From NCBI GenBank assembly GCA_016789905.1, contig JAEUQC010000017.1:22539-86538 (forward strand): DNA of 64,000 nt. Reading direction: 5' to 3'. Below are positions 50,990 through 60,090 of this stretch, piece after piece (within the stretch, counting starts at the first letter, position 1; each line of letters starts with the position of its first letter). The position numbers and the translations under genes are program-made. The notes under the pieces are model-generated. The model had not been told where the DNA came from. It ran no database searches and saw nothing but the letters and a program-made list of their open reading frames with translations. This DNA is from Bryobacterales bacterium (GTDB lineage Bacteria; Acidobacteriota; Terriglobia; Bryobacterales; Bryobacteraceae).

Positions 50990-51876
50990 GCATCCACTTC
51001 GGCCCGCGTTGGCGCCGAAGTTTGTGCTCCCAGTTTGGTCACCGATAATGCCGCGGCCGCGTTCGCAAAGCGAAGCGCGTCCGCGGTGTTTCTGTTTTCG
51101 GCAAGCGCCACCGCCAGCCCCGCGTTGAACGTATCCCCCGCCGCTGTCGTGTCCACAACGTTCACCGCGAATCCCGGCGCCAACTCGCCCCCGCTGAAAC
51201 ATCCCGCCGCGCCCAGTTTCAACACCACCCCTCGCGCCCCCATCTCCAGCAGCGCCCGCTCCATCGCCGCAGGGGGCAACTCCCGCCCCGCCAGCAGCCG
51301 CGCCTCCGTCTCGTTCGGGGTCAACCAGTCCACCAGTTCCAACAGGTCCCTCGGCAACGGGCACGCCGGGGCCGGGTCCAAAATCGTTATCGCGCCCTCT
51401 TCCCTTGCCGCCTGCAATGCCCGCTTCACCGCCGGCAGCGGCGTTTCCAACTGGAACAACGCACACGCCGCTTCGCGGAACAGGGGCCGCAGCCGCTCCA
51501 CGCTCTCTTCCTCCACGCATTCATTGGCTCCCGGCGCCACCAGAATCGAGTTCTGCCCCCCCGCGTCCAGCCAGATCATTGCGATTCCCGTCGACGTTCC
51601 GGCCACCGCCTCTACATGGGCCGTATCGACGCCGGAGGCGGCCAGGGACGCGCGCAGATGATCGGCGAAGGCATCGGTGCCCACCCGGCCCGCCAATTGC
51701 ACCACGGTCCCGCCAGCGGCCATTCGTGCCGCCGCGTTTGCCTGGTTGGCGCCCTTGCCGCCCGGCAACATCTGGAACCCATCTCCCAGAACCGTTTCCC
51801 CCGGCGCCGGCAGCCGTGCCGTCCGCGCCACGAAATCCATGTTCAGGCTGCCCAGGACGACGATGTTCCGCTTCAT
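50965..51876 (-). CDS. rbsK: Ribokinase-like PfkB-family sugar kinase
   Basis: A 303-residue kinase. The N-terminal VVLGSLNMDFVARTARLPAPGETVLG and PGGKGANQANAAARM are the ribokinase signature. The C-terminal VVDTTAAGDTFNAGLAVAL holds the catalytic Asp, and LTPNETEARLL is the conserved N-E motif. It phosphorylates ribose or a similar pentose to feed central metabolism. No ribose transporter is beside it. The DUF507 gene is 9 bp upstream on the same strand. Confidence 0.9.
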   Translation of the reverse strand: MKRNIVVLGSLNMDFVARTARLPAPGETVLGDGFQMLPGGKGANQANAAARMAAGGTVVQLAGRVGTDAFADHLRASLAASGVDTAHVEAVAGTSTGIAMIWLDAGGQNSILVAPGANECVEEESVERLRPLFREAACALFQLETPLPAVKRALQAAREEGAITILDPAPACPLPRDLLELVDWLTPNETEARLLAGRELPPAAMERALLEMGARGVVLKLGAAGCFSGGELAPGFAVNVVDTTAAGDTFNAGLAVALAENRNTADALRFANAAAALSVTKLGAQTSAPTRAEVDAYCSFFVP

Positions 51877-51885
51877 TGCGCCTCG

Positions 51886-52476
51886 CTAGTGCCGCGTCAG
51901 ATCAATGCCGAGCTTCTTCATCTCCTCGGCATAGTAACGGCGGTGCAGCAGGTCGTACTCTTCGCTGCCCTCCAGAATCTCCCGCTTCTGCGATTTGATC
52001 TTCTGCCGCGCGGCCTTGTCGATCTTTTCTTCGGCCGACAGCAGTTCTGTAAACGTCTTTACGATATTCAGCCGGATGTCGTTTTCCGGTTTCTTCAGCC
52101 GGAAATCGCGCCCCTTCCGCATGGCGTTCAGGATCTTGTGCGAAATGTCGGTGATCTTGTCGCGCGACAGCTTCATTCCGTCGCCCGTATCGCGGCCGGA
52201 GGCCCGGATGATTTTCCGCTCCGCGATCAACTGGTTCTTCACCTTCCGGAACATATCGGCAAAGCTCACCTGTTCCCGCCGCATGTACTCGCTATACTGC
52301 GCCAGGATTTCGCGGACCTCGTCGTTCAACTGGTCCTCTACCGACAGTTCTTCCAGAATGACCTGGTTTACCACTTCCTTGGCCGACGCCAGATTTGTGA
52401 TCTCCACCAGCCCCGCCGACACGCCCGTCACGATGTGTCCGGCCAGATACGCGACAACTTCCTTCTGCAGCAGCAT
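51886..52476 (-). CDS. DUF507 protein, two tandem copies
   Basis: A 196-residue helical protein made of two DUF507-like halves: residues ~1-95 (MLLQKEVVAYLAGHIVTGV...) and ~100-196 (GMKLSRDKITDISHKILNAM ... GSEEYDLLHRRYYAEEMKKLGI). DUF507 is known mainly from Acidobacteria and Deltaproteobacteria-like genomes and has no known function. It is divergent from the histidine operon: its start is 34 bp from the predicted his -35 box. Confidence 0.82.
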   Translation of the reverse strand: MLLQKEVVAYLAGHIVTGVSAGLVEITNLASAKEVVNQVILEELSVEDQLNDEVREILAQYSEYMRREQVSFADMFRKVKNQLIAERKIIRASGRDTGDGMKLSRDKITDISHKILNAMRKGRDFRLKKPENDIRLNIVKTFTELLSAEEKIDKAARQKIKSQKREILEGSEEYDLLHRRYYAEEMKKLGIDLTRH

Positions 52477-52509
52477 TCGTGTCTGAGTCTATCGGCGTTG
52501 CGAAGGAAG

Positions 52510-52538
52510 TGTCAATTGGCAGGGGCATTTGCTATACT
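52510..52538 (+). promoter_or_regulatory. Predicted his operon promoter (extended -10)
   Basis: TATACT at 52533-52538 is preceded by TG one base upstream (TGCTATACT), an extended -10. A weak -35 (TGTCAA, 52510-52515) stands 17 bp upstream. Transcription should begin near 52545, only about four bases before the leader-peptide ATG, so the leader message may be nearly leaderless. Confidence 0.6.
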
Positions 52539-52548
52539 CAGGGTTTCC

Positions 52549-52617
52549 ATGCTGCTCGATTCCCATGGCCCTCATCACCACCATCGCCATACGGCGATTT
52601 GCTGGGCCATTGGTTGA
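52549..52617 (+). CDS. hisL: His operon leader peptide
   Basis: A 22-codon frame: MLLDSHGP, then four His in a row, Arg, His, TAICWAIG and stop. It has six His in nine residues (His6, 9-12 and 14), far above chance, placed right before a terminator and the hisI gene. This is the classical attenuator leader: the ribosome stalls at the His codons when charged tRNA-His is scarce. Confidence 0.95.
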   Translation: MLLDSHGPHHHHRHTAICWAIG

Positions 52618-52659
52618 ATTTGCGCTGTTGTTCCGCAGCATGAAACCGTAACCTGGCCC
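52604..52659 (+). promoter_or_regulatory. His attenuator antiterminator pairing
   Basis: The end of the leader frame (GGGCCA 52604-52609 and GGTT 52612-52615) can pair with AACC 52650-52653 and TGGCCC 52654-52659. The latter shares bases with the left arm of the terminator, so the two structures exclude each other. A ribosome stalled on His codons leaves 52604-52615 free; one that reaches the stop covers it. A second possible pairing, CATGCTGC (52548-52555) with GCAGCATG (52635-52642), may add control. Confidence 0.75.
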
Positions 52660-52682
52660 GCCGATTTTCCGGCGGGTTTTTT
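52657..52682 (+). terminator. His attenuator terminator
   Basis: A 7-bp GC stem, CCCGCCG (52657-52663) with CGGCGGG (52670-52676), with a 6-nt loop, followed by TTTTTT. It stands between hisL and hisI. Confidence 0.93.
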
Positions 52683-52710
52683 ATTTCCCAACCCTTCAAG
52701 AAACTCCACC

Positions 52711-53085
52711 ATGGACCTCGATTTTCAGAAAACAGACGGCCTCGTCACCGCGGTCATTCAGGATCACAAATCCGGCCGCGTGCTCATGGTCGGCTATATG
52801 AACGAAGAGTCGTTCCGCCTCACCGTTGAACGCGGTTACGCCATCTTCTGGAGCCGCTCACGCAAGAAGCTTTGGCTGAAAGGGGAATCGAGCGGCCATA
52901 AGCTTTTGGTCAAATCCATTCAAACGGACTGTGACAAGGACGCCGTCCTCGTCCAAGTCGAAGCCGTTGGGCCGGGCGTCTGCCACGAAGGCTACGAAAG
53001 CTGCTTCTTCCGCACGCTCGAAGAGGGCGAATGGAAAGTCTCCGAAAAGCAAACCTACGACCCGGCCGCCGTCTACTCCAAATAG
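52711..53085 (+). CDS. hisI: Phosphoribosyl-AMP cyclohydrolase
   Basis: A 124-residue cyclohydrolase of histidine synthesis (third step). It shows [40 protein letters not shown], the zinc and metal sites [11 protein letters not shown] and [13 protein letters not shown]. It ends where the cyclohydrolase domain ends, with no HisE domain fused. First structural gene of the operon, 28 bp after the attenuator T tract. Confidence 0.97.
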   Translation: MDLDFQKTDGLVTAVIQDHKSGRVLMVGYMNEESFRLTVERGYAIFWSRSRKKLWLKGESSGHKLLVKSIQTDCDKDAVLVQVEAVGPGVCHEGYESCFFRTLEEGEWKVSEKQTYDPAAVYSK

Positions 53086-53093
53086 GATTCTCC

Positions 53094-53969
53094 ATGTCGA
53101 ACAAGCTCAAACTCGGTATCCCCAAAGGCTCGCTGGAAAACGCGACCATCGATCTGTTTAAGAAGGCCGGCTTTCATATCCAGTCCTCCAGCCGCTCCTA
53201 CTTCCCGGTCATCGACGACCCCGAAATTGAGTGCATGCTCATCCGCGCTCAGGAAATGGCGCGCTATGTGGAGGACGGCGTGCTCGACGCCGGTCTCACC
53301 GGTTTTGACTGGATTCAGGAGTCCGGCGCCAAGGTCGTCAAAATCGCCGACCTCGTTTATTCCAAGCAGAGCTTCGGCAAGGTGCGCTGGGTGCTCGCCG
53401 TGCCGGAGGCCTCGCCCGTAAAAACGGTGAAGGATCTGGAAGGCAAGATCATCGCCACCGAACTGGTGGAGGCCACCAAGAAGTACCTGCGCAAGAACGG
53501 CGTGAAGGCGAAGGTGGAATTCAGTTGGGGCGCCACCGAAGTAAAACCGCCGGACTTGGCCGACGCGATTGTCGAAGTCACCGAAACCGGTTCCTCGCTG
53601 CGCGCCAACAAGCTTCGCATCGTGGAAGAGTTGTTCACCTCCAACACCCAACTGGTGGCGAACAAAGCCGCCGCCGCCGATGCCTGGAAGTCGCAAAAAC
53701 TCGCGGATATTAAGATGCTGCTCGAAGGCGCCATTGCCGCGTTGGGCAAGGTCGGCCTCATGCTCAACGTCGAGCGCAAAAATCTCGACACGGTTTTGAA
53801 GATTCTGCCCGCGCTGAAGAATCCAACGATTTCGCCCCTCGCCAAAGATGAGTGGGTGGCTGTCAATACCATCCTCGACGAAACCACCGTCCGCACCATC
53901 ATTCCCCGGCTGAAGCAGGCCGGTGCCAGTGGCATAGTCGAATATCCGCTTAACAAAATCATCGAGTAA
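53094..53969 (+). CDS. hisG: ATP phosphoribosyltransferase, long form
   Basis: A 291-residue first enzyme of histidine synthesis. It begins [23 protein letters not shown] and has [10 protein letters not shown], the PRPP-binding segment [17 protein letters not shown], and a C-terminal ~75-residue ACT-like domain ([45 protein letters not shown]) for feedback by histidine. The long form needs no HisZ. The ATG at 53094 (AGGA upstream) is 8 bp after the hisI stop. Confidence 0.97.
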   Translation: MSNKLKLGIPKGSLENATIDLFKKAGFHIQSSSRSYFPVIDDPEIECMLIRAQEMARYVEDGVLDAGLTGFDWIQESGAKVVKIADLVYSKQSFGKVRWVLAVPEASPVKTVKDLEGKIIATELVEATKKYLRKNGVKAKVEFSWGATEVKPPDLADAIVEVTETGSSLRANKLRIVEELFTSNTQLVANKAAAADAWKSQKLADIKMLLEGAIAALGKVGLMLNVERKNLDTVLKILPALKNPTISPLAKDEWVAVNTILDETTVRTIIPRLKQAGASGIVEYPLNKIIE

Positions 53970-53975
53970 CCGCGC

Positions 53976-55220
53976 ATGATACGCATCGTCGAACACACCC
54001 AGGTGGGCAAGATCCTCGCCCGAAAAGCTGCCCGCTTCACCGAAGCCGAACAAACCGTTGCGCCCATTCTGGAAGCGGTCCGCCGCCGGGGGGACAAGGC
54101 TGTCATTGAGTACGCGCGGAAGTTCGACGGCTTCACCTCCAAGTCGCTTCGTGTCGATGAAGCCGGGCAACAGGCGGCCCAGGCAGCACTCACTAAGGAG
54201 TTTCGCGATGCGGTCAAAACCACGTCGGCCAATATCCGCGCCTACGCCAAACTCCAGTTGCCAACGGCGAAATCGGCCACCATCAGCCCCGGTCTGAAAG
54301 TCGGCCAGGTCATCCGTCCGCTCGATACTGTGGCCGCCTACATCCCCGCCGGGCGCTATCCGTTGCCCTCGACGGTGCTCATGACCGTCATCCCCGCGCT
54401 TGTCGCCGGTGTGCCGAATGTATGTGTCACCACGCCCCGGCTGGTGCCGGAGATCATCGGTACCGCGGCCATGCTGAAGACGCCGCACGTCTTTCAAATC
54501 GGCGGCGCGCACGCCATCGCGGCCTTTGCATATGGCACGAAAACCGTTCCCCGCGCTGATCGAATCGTTGGCCCCGGCAATATCTACGTTGCCGCCGCCA
54601 AGAAATTGCTCGCTGGCGAAGTGGGCATCGACTTTGTCGCCGGTCCCACGGAAATCCTGATGATTGCCGAAGACGGCAACCCTGCCTGGATCGCCGCCGA
54701 CATGCTCGCTCAGGCGGAACACGATACCGACGCGAGCGCCGTGCTGCTCACCACTTCCAAACAAGTCGCCATCGCCGTCCAAAGCGAAGTGGAGCGCCAG
54801 TTGGCAACGCTGCCCACCGCGCCGACGGCCCGCAGAGCGATCGACAAGAACAGCGCGATCATCCTCGTCCGCTCGCTCGAAGAAGCCGTTGAAATCTCCA
54901 ACCGCTTCGCCCCCGAACACCTCTCGATTCCCAGCGCGAAACTAGTCCCCGGCATCCGCCACGCAGGCAGCATCTTCATTGGCCCCTACAGCCCCGAAGC
55001 CGCTGGCGACTATGCCAGCGGGCCGAATCATGTTCTGCCCACCAGCGGCGCTGCCCGTCTTCGCGGCGGCCTCTCCGCCATGGACTACGTGAAGATCATT
55101 TCCACCCAAGAGTTGAATGCCGCCGCGCTCCGCAAGCTCGAACCGGCTATCACCACGCTCGCCCGCGCCGAGGGCCTGGAAGCGCACGCCCGCAGCGTGG
55201 AGGTCCGCCGTGGCAGGTAG
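53976..55220 (+). CDS. hisD: Histidinol dehydrogenase
   Basis: A 414-residue enzyme of the last two steps, oxidising L-histidinol to histidine with NAD+. Motifs are YIPAGRYPLPSTVLMTVIPALVAGV, VFQIGGAHAIAAFAYGT, RIVGPGNIYVAAAKKLL, DFVAGPTEILMIAEDGN, the Glu-His pair in FAPEHLSI and PTSGAARLRGGLS. Length is normal. It starts 6 bp after hisG without a clear ribosome-binding site, and its end overlaps hisC by 11 nt. Confidence 0.97.
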   Translation: MIRIVEHTQVGKILARKAARFTEAEQTVAPILEAVRRRGDKAVIEYARKFDGFTSKSLRVDEAGQQAAQAALTKEFRDAVKTTSANIRAYAKLQLPTAKSATISPGLKVGQVIRPLDTVAAYIPAGRYPLPSTVLMTVIPALVAGVPNVCVTTPRLVPEIIGTAAMLKTPHVFQIGGAHAIAAFAYGTKTVPRADRIVGPGNIYVAAAKKLLAGEVGIDFVAGPTEILMIAEDGNPAWIAADMLAQAEHDTDASAVLLTTSKQVAIAVQSEVERQLATLPTAPTARRAIDKNSAIILVRSLEEAVEISNRFAPEHLSIPSAKLVPGIRHAGSIFIGPYSPEAAGDYASGPNHVLPTSGAARLRGGLSAMDYVKIISTQELNAAALRKLEPAITTLARAEGLEAHARSVEVRRGR

Positions 55221-56292
55221 TAAGGGGCCGTCGCTGCGGCCGCGTCCCGCTGTCGAGCGGATGGCGCCCTACCACCCGCCTACGGGCGGACGCATGGATC
55301 GCCTGCGGCTCGATTTCAATGAAAACACGCTCGGCTGCAGCGAAAAGGTGACGCAGTTCATCGCCGGGCATTTGGTCGAAAACGATCTCGCGGTCTACCC
55401 TGAATACGGCAAGGCCATCGAAGAGTTGGCCCAGTTCTTCAAAGTGGAGCAGAACGAATTCGCCATCACCAATGGCACCGACGAAGCCATCCAGGTGCTC
55501 GTCAATACCTACATTGACGATGGCGACGACGTCATTATTCTGAAGCCCTCCTACGCCATGTATCGCTTCTACTGTGAAGTGGCGGGCGCCGAGATTCGCG
55601 AGATCGAGTATCGCCCAGGCACACTGGCCTTCCCGCTGCAGGAACTGCTCGGCGCCATCCAGCCGAACACGCGCCTCATTCTCATTTCCAATCCCAATAA
55701 CCCCACCGGCGCCGGAGTCGATCTCGATGGCATCACGCGCATTCTTCGCAAAGCCCCCAATGCCGCCGTCCTCATCGATGAAGCCTACTACGAATTCAGC
55801 GGCGTCACCGCGCTGAAGCTCATCAACGAATATCCCAACTTGTTCGTCAGCCGGACGTTCAGCAAGGTGTACGGCATGGCCGCCATGCGCGTCGGCTGTA
55901 TTTTCTCAAAGGCGGAAAACGTCGCGTGGATGAAGAAGGCGCAGTCGCCCTACAGCGTGAATTCACTGGCCGTGCTGGCCGCCCGCGCCGCCATTCGCGA
56001 CACGGAGTACATCTCCGAGTACGTGGGCGAAGTGCTCGCCGCCCGGGAGTTGCTCTATGTCGGTTTCGAAAAGCTCGGCATTCCCTACATCAAGAGCCAG
56101 GGCAATTTTGTCCTGTTCGCCGCCGGGGACCGCGCCGCCGAAATCCGCGACACGCTGCGGGAAAAAGGCATTCTGGTTCGTGACCGCAGCTACGAAATTC
56201 CCGGCTGTGTCCGCGTCACCGTTGGCACTCGCGAGCAGATGCGCAAATTCCTCACTGAACTGGAGGCCGTTTGGAAACGCCCCGCCAAATGA
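55210..56292 (+). CDS. hisC: Histidinol-phosphate aminotransferase
   Basis: A 360-residue PLP enzyme, fold type I. RLRLDFNENTLGCSEKV, FAITNGTDEAIQVLVNTY, LISNPNNPTGAGV, VLIDEAYYEFSG and the PLP-binding Lys in SRTFSKVYGMAAMRVG are seen, with RVTVGTREQMRKFL near the end. The best start is the GTG at 55210, overlapping the hisD end; an ATG at codon 18 is possible. The next gene overlaps its stop as ATGA. Confidence 0.94.
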   Translation: MAGSKGPSLRPRPAVERMAPYHPPTGGRMDRLRLDFNENTLGCSEKVTQFIAGHLVENDLAVYPEYGKAIEELAQFFKVEQNEFAITNGTDEAIQVLVNTYIDDGDDVIILKPSYAMYRFYCEVAGAEIREIEYRPGTLAFPLQELLGAIQPNTRLILISNPNNPTGAGVDLDGITRILRKAPNAAVLIDEAYYEFSGVTALKLINEYPNLFVSRTFSKVYGMAAMRVGCIFSKAENVAWMKKAQSPYSVNSLAVLAARAAIRDTEYISEYVGEVLAARELLYVGFEKLGIPYIKSQGNFVLFAAGDRAAEIRDTLREKGILVRDRSYEIPGCVRVTVGTREQMRKFLTELEAVWKRPAK

Positions 56293-56945
56293 TCGTTTTC
56301 GATATGGACGGCGTACTGGTGGACGTTACCGAATCCTATCGAGAGACCATCGTCCAAACCGTCAGGCATTTCAGCGGCAGGACCATCGAACGCGCCGCCA
56401 TCCAGGACTATAAAAACCAGGGCGGCTGGAACAACGACTGGCTGCTGTCGCAGAAAATCCTCGCCGATTTCGGCATGACGGTCGAGTATCAAACCGTCAT
56501 CGATGCGTTTCAACAGCTCTTCTTCGGCCCCAATGGGAATGATGGTTTGATGCAGCGCGAAGTCTGGATCGACACGACTGGCGCGCTCGCCCGCCTGAGC
56601 GCCAGGTACGATTTTTCCGTCTTCACAGGCCGCTTGCGCGACGAAGCGCAGATGACGCTCGACCGCTTTGCGCAACATCTCACCTTCCGCCCCGTCGTCG
56701 GCGATGACGACGTCACCCAAGGCAAGCCGCACCCCGAAGGACTGCTGAAAATCGCCAACGCCGCCTATTACATCGGCGACACTGTCGACGATGCCCGCGC
56801 CTCCCGCGCGGCCGGCGTCCCGTTCATCGGCATCGGCAATCGCCACGACTCGGGCCACGCGAAAACGGTCGCCCTCATGGAAGACGAAGGCGCCATCGCC
56901 ATCATCGAAAGCATCAACGAACTGGAGCGAATCATACCAGCATGA
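56289..56945 (+). CDS. HAD-family phosphatase in his operon, candidate histidinol-phosphate phosphatase
   Basis: A 218-residue HAD hydrolase: nucleophile motif [20 protein letters not shown], motif II in [11 protein letters not shown], Lys in [11 protein letters not shown] and the acidic motif [13 protein letters not shown]. It overlaps both hisC (ATGA) and hisB (ATGA), so it is coupled inside the operon. No other histidinol-phosphatase (HisN, HisK or a HisB N-domain) is in the operon, so it probably fills that step. That is inference; the family's usual role is not settled. Confidence 0.88.
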   Translation: MIVFDMDGVLVDVTESYRETIVQTVRHFSGRTIERAAIQDYKNQGGWNNDWLLSQKILADFGMTVEYQTVIDAFQQLFFGPNGNDGLMQREVWIDTTGALARLSARYDFSVFTGRLRDEAQMTLDRFAQHLTFRPVVGDDDVTQGKPHPEGLLKIANAAYYIGDTVDDARASRAAGVPFIGIGNRHDSGHAKTVALMEDEGAIAIIESINELERIIPA

Positions 56946-57544
56946 GAACATCGAGCGTAGAACGGATCACCCGGGAAACCCAGATCCGCGGCAAACTGAA
57001 AATCGAAGGCAAGGGCAAGTACACCATATCGACGGGCATCCGCTTCCTCGATCACATGCTCGAGCTGTTCACCAAACACGGCGGGTTCGATCTCGAATTG
57101 CAGGCCACCGGCGACCTCGATGTGGACCAGCACCACACTGTCGAAGACGTGGGCATTGTGCTCGGCCAACTCTTCGCCAAGGCCCTCGGAGACCGAAAAG
57201 GCATCAATCGCGCCGGTTACTTCGTCATGCCCATGGACGAAACCCTCAGCGTCACCGCCATCGATCTCGGCGGCCGTCCGGCGCTTGTCTATAACGATAA
57301 AGTAAAGACCCGCCTGGTCGGCGACCTGCAATCGGAACTCGTCCACGACTTCTTCGATGGCTTCGCCGTCCACGCCGGCGCCAACGTCCACGTTCTCACC
57401 ATGTACGGTCGGTCGAATCACCACAAGCTCGAAAGCATCTTCAAGGGTTTCGCGCGCGCCATGAAATTCGCCTGCTCCACCGACGCGCGCCTCAAGGACC
57501 AACTCCCCTCCACCAAAGGCCTGCTGGAAGGGACCAACCCATGA
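56942..57544 (+). CDS. hisB: Imidazoleglycerol-phosphate dehydratase, monofunctional
   Basis: A 200-residue manganese enzyme. It shows [36 protein letters not shown] and [24 protein letters not shown], the paired metal-binding His/Glu blocks. There is no N-terminal phosphatase domain, unlike the E. coli bifunctional HisB. The start overlaps the HAD gene and the end overlaps hisH, both as ATGA. Confidence 0.97.
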   Translation: MRTSSVERITRETQIRGKLKIEGKGKYTISTGIRFLDHMLELFTKHGGFDLELQATGDLDVDQHHTVEDVGIVLGQLFAKALGDRKGINRAGYFVMPMDETLSVTAIDLGGRPALVYNDKVKTRLVGDLQSELVHDFFDGFAVHAGANVHVLTMYGRSNHHKLESIFKGFARAMKFACSTDARLKDQLPSTKGLLEGTNP

Positions 57545-58140
57545 GCGGCGTCGCGGTCTTCGATTACGGCGCCGGTAACCTGCGCTCGGTTCTCAATACG
57601 CTGGAAGCCATCGGCGCGCAGTTCACGCTGGTCGATGACGCCGAAGGACTCACCACCGCCGGCAAAATCATTCTGCCCGGCGTTGGCCACTTCGGCCAGC
57701 TCTTGCGCTCGCTCGACGCCATGCGCGTCCGTTCCACCATGCTCAACTGCATCTCCGCCGGCACGCCGTTTCTCGGCATCTGCCTTGGCCTGCAGGCGCT
57801 GTTTGAAGAAAGCGAAGAAGCCCCCGAAGTGAAGGGGCTCGGCATTTTTGAAGGCAAAGTGAAACGCTTTCCTGAAGACGCGCGCGTGCCCCACATGGGC
57901 TGGAACGAACTAGACGTCAAGGCCGGCTCTCGCCTTCTCCGCGGCGTCGGCGAACATCCCTACGTCTACTTCGCGCACAGCTACTATGTCCCCGTGGTCC
58001 ATCAGGCCGCGGCCACCTGCCAATACGCCGAACCCTTCACCGCCGTGCTCGAACACGAGAACGTTTTCGGCGTCCAGTTCCATCCTGAAAAGTCCGGTCC
58101 GCTGGGGTTGCAAATTGTCAAAAATTTCATCGAGCTCTAA
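57541..58140 (+). CDS. hisH: Imidazole glycerol phosphate synthase, glutaminase subunit
   Basis: A 199-residue class I glutamine amidotransferase: [26 protein letters not shown], nucleophile Cys in [26 protein letters not shown], and the His-x-Glu in [10 protein letters not shown]. It makes ammonia for HisF. It overlaps hisB by 4 nt; hisF follows after 19 nt. Confidence 0.97.
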   Translation: MSGVAVFDYGAGNLRSVLNTLEAIGAQFTLVDDAEGLTTAGKIILPGVGHFGQLLRSLDAMRVRSTMLNCISAGTPFLGICLGLQALFEESEEAPEVKGLGIFEGKVKRFPEDARVPHMGWNELDVKAGSRLLRGVGEHPYVYFAHSYYVPVVHQAAATCQYAEPFTAVLEHENVFGVQFHPEKSGPLGLQIVKNFIEL

Positions 58141-58159
58141 AGCCTGGACGTTTGATTCC

Positions 58160-58924
58160 ATGCTGGCAAAACGCATTATTCCGTGCCTGGATGTCACCGC
58201 CGGCCGCGTCGTGAAGGGTGTCAACTTCGTCAATCTGCGCGACGCCGGCGACCCTGTCGAACTCGCCGAACGCTACAACGAACAAGGCGCCGATGAACTG
58301 GTTTTCCTCGACATCACCGCCTCCAGCGACGAACGCAAAACCATGGTCGATGTCGTCGCCCGCACCGCGCGCAAGGTATTCATCCCGCTCACGGTCGGCG
58401 GCGGCATTCGCGGCATTATCGACGCACGCAAAATCCTCATGGCCGGCGCCGACAAAGTAAGCGTCAACACCGCCGCCGTCCGCCGTCCCGAAATGATCAC
58501 CGAACTGTCAAACGAGTTCGGCGCGCAGGCCGTCGTGCTCGCCATCGACGCGCGCCGCCGCCCCGGCGGCGGCTGGAACGTCTACACCAAGGGCGGGCGC
58601 GTCGACGAGGGGATCGACGCTGTGGAATGGGCCGCGCGCGGCATGCAGCTCGGGGCGGGCGAAATCCTGCTCACGTCCATGGATACCGATGGCGTGCAGA
58701 CCGGCTTTGATTGCGAACTCACCGCCGCCGTCTCCCGCGCCACGCGCATCCCGGTTATCGCCAGCGGCGGGGCAGGGAAGCCGGAAGATTTTCTGAAGGT
58801 GTTGACCGAAGGCGAGGCCGACGCGGCGCTCGCCGCCAGCATCTTTCACTTTGGAACGTACACGGTGGACGACCTGAAAGAGTTCTTGGATAAGCACGGC
58901 ATCGTCGTGCGGAGGCGTCGATGA
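58160..58924 (+). CDS. hisF: Imidazole glycerol phosphate synthase, cyclase subunit
   Basis: A 254-residue barrel enzyme: [22 protein letters not shown] (catalytic Asp), [51 protein letters not shown] (second Asp) and [14 protein letters not shown]. It joins with HisH to make imidazole glycerol phosphate and AICAR. Its stop overlaps the hisA start (ATGA). Confidence 0.97.
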   Translation: MLAKRIIPCLDVTAGRVVKGVNFVNLRDAGDPVELAERYNEQGADELVFLDITASSDERKTMVDVVARTARKVFIPLTVGGGIRGIIDARKILMAGADKVSVNTAAVRRPEMITELSNEFGAQAVVLAIDARRRPGGGWNVYTKGGRVDEGIDAVEWAARGMQLGAGEILLTSMDTDGVQTGFDCELTAAVSRATRIPVIASGGAGKPEDFLKVLTEGEADAALAASIFHFGTYTVDDLKEFLDKHGIVVRRRR

Positions 58925-59631
58925 GCAGTCTGATTTTGCCCTGTATCGACCTGATGGACGGCAAGGTCGTTCAATTGGTGCAGGGGAAAGAGAAGGCCCT
59001 CGAAGGCGACGCGCCGCTGGTGATGTTGGAACGGTTCGCGGGCTTCCCGGAGATTCAGGTGATTGATCTCGACGCCGCGTTGGGCCGTGGCGCTAACGAC
59101 GCGATTGTCGAAACACTCTGCGCCCAGGCCCGCTGCCGCGTTGGCGGCGGTGTGCGCACGGTGGCGCGCGCCCGGACGCTGCTCGGCCAGGGCGCCTATC
59201 GGGTGATCGTCGGCACCAGTGCGTTCACCAAGGATGGCCCCAATAAGCCGTTTCTGGAAGAACTGGCCGCAAGGATCGGCCCGGAGAAAATCCTGCTGGC
59301 CCTCGATTCCAAGGGTGGCAAAATCGTCATCAAGGGCTGGCAGGAAGCCACGAACTTCACGGCCGAGGAGATCATCGGTTCGCTCGAACCCTACTGCGGC
59401 GGCTTCCTTTGTACGTATGTAGATAAGGAAGGCATGATGCAGGGAACCGACATCGAGTGGTTCACGCGCCTGCGCGCGGCGCTCAGCCCGACACACGACC
59501 TTACAGCGGCGGGCGGCGTGACAACGCTCGATGATGTCCGCGCCCTGCGCTCCATCAATATCCACACCGCGCTCGGCATGGCCATCTACACCGGCCGCCT
59601 GGACCTCGCCGAACTCCGCGCCATGCTCTAA
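58921..59631 (+). CDS. hisA: ProFAR isomerase
   Basis: A 236-residue barrel isomerase homologous to His[20 protein letters not shown] (catalytic Asp), [64 protein letters not shown], and [16 protein letters not shown]. It is the last gene of the operon. The gene after it is convergent, 24 bp on, and no clear hairpin terminator is seen in the gap. Confidence 0.94.
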   Translation: MSSLILPCIDLMDGKVVQLVQGKEKALEGDAPLVMLERFAGFPEIQVIDLDAALGRGANDAIVETLCAQARCRVGGGVRTVARARTLLGQGAYRVIVGTSAFTKDGPNKPFLEELAARIGPEKILLALDSKGGKIVIKGWQEATNFTAEEIIGSLEPYCGGFLCTYVDKEGMMQGTDIEWFTRLRAALSPTHDLTAAGGVTTLDDVRALRSINIHTALGMAIYTGRLDLAELRAML

Positions 59632-59655
59632 TCGCAACCGTCGGCGCCGGAAAAC

Positions 59656-60075
59656 CTACTCCGGCACCTTCAACGACTGGTGCGACACAAGCTGCCAACC
59701 CTTTGCCGTCTTCGCAAACACGTGCGTGTACTTCAGCCGCGCCTTGCCCGGCTTGCCGTCCGTCACAAACTCAAAGTTCGCGTCCCCGTTGATTAGCGCC
59801 GCGCCCGCATACACCCGGATCTTCAAATCGTTGATCTTCCCTGACGCATACTTCTGCTTTCCCGAACGCATCGATTGGATATAGCTCGCCTTGGAGTCCA
59901 CCACCCCCGTCGAGTGCAGGTAGTGGAGGTCTTCGGCCAGCACCTTCTCCAGCATCGGGAAGTTGTTCTTCGTAATCCCGTTAAACCAGTTCATCTCCGC
60001 CGCCTTCACATCATCGGCATCGGCGGCGAACACCGGGGCCGCCAGCATCAGTCCAATCAGCAATAAAATACGCAT
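59656..60075 (-). CDS. Exported NTF2-like (DUF4440/SnoaL) protein
   Basis: A 139-residue protein with a signal peptide (MRILLLIGLMLAAPVFA). The body is a single NTF2-like fold: VKAAEMNWFNGITKNNFPMLEKVLAEDLHYLHSTGVVDSK, then beta strands ending KYTHVFAKTAKGWQLVSHQSL. Such domains bind small ligands or are weak enzymes. It is the last gene of the minus-strand run from tilS. The ATG at 60075 is preferred over a GTG six bases upstream. Confidence 0.82.
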   Translation of the reverse strand: MRILLLIGLMLAAPVFAADADDVKAAEMNWFNGITKNNFPMLEKVLAEDLHYLHSTGVVDSKASYIQSMRSGKQKYASGKINDLKIRVYAGAALINGDANFEFVTDGKPGKARLKYTHVFAKTAKGWQLVSHQSLKVPE

Positions 60076-60090
60076 GAACACCAGATTACC

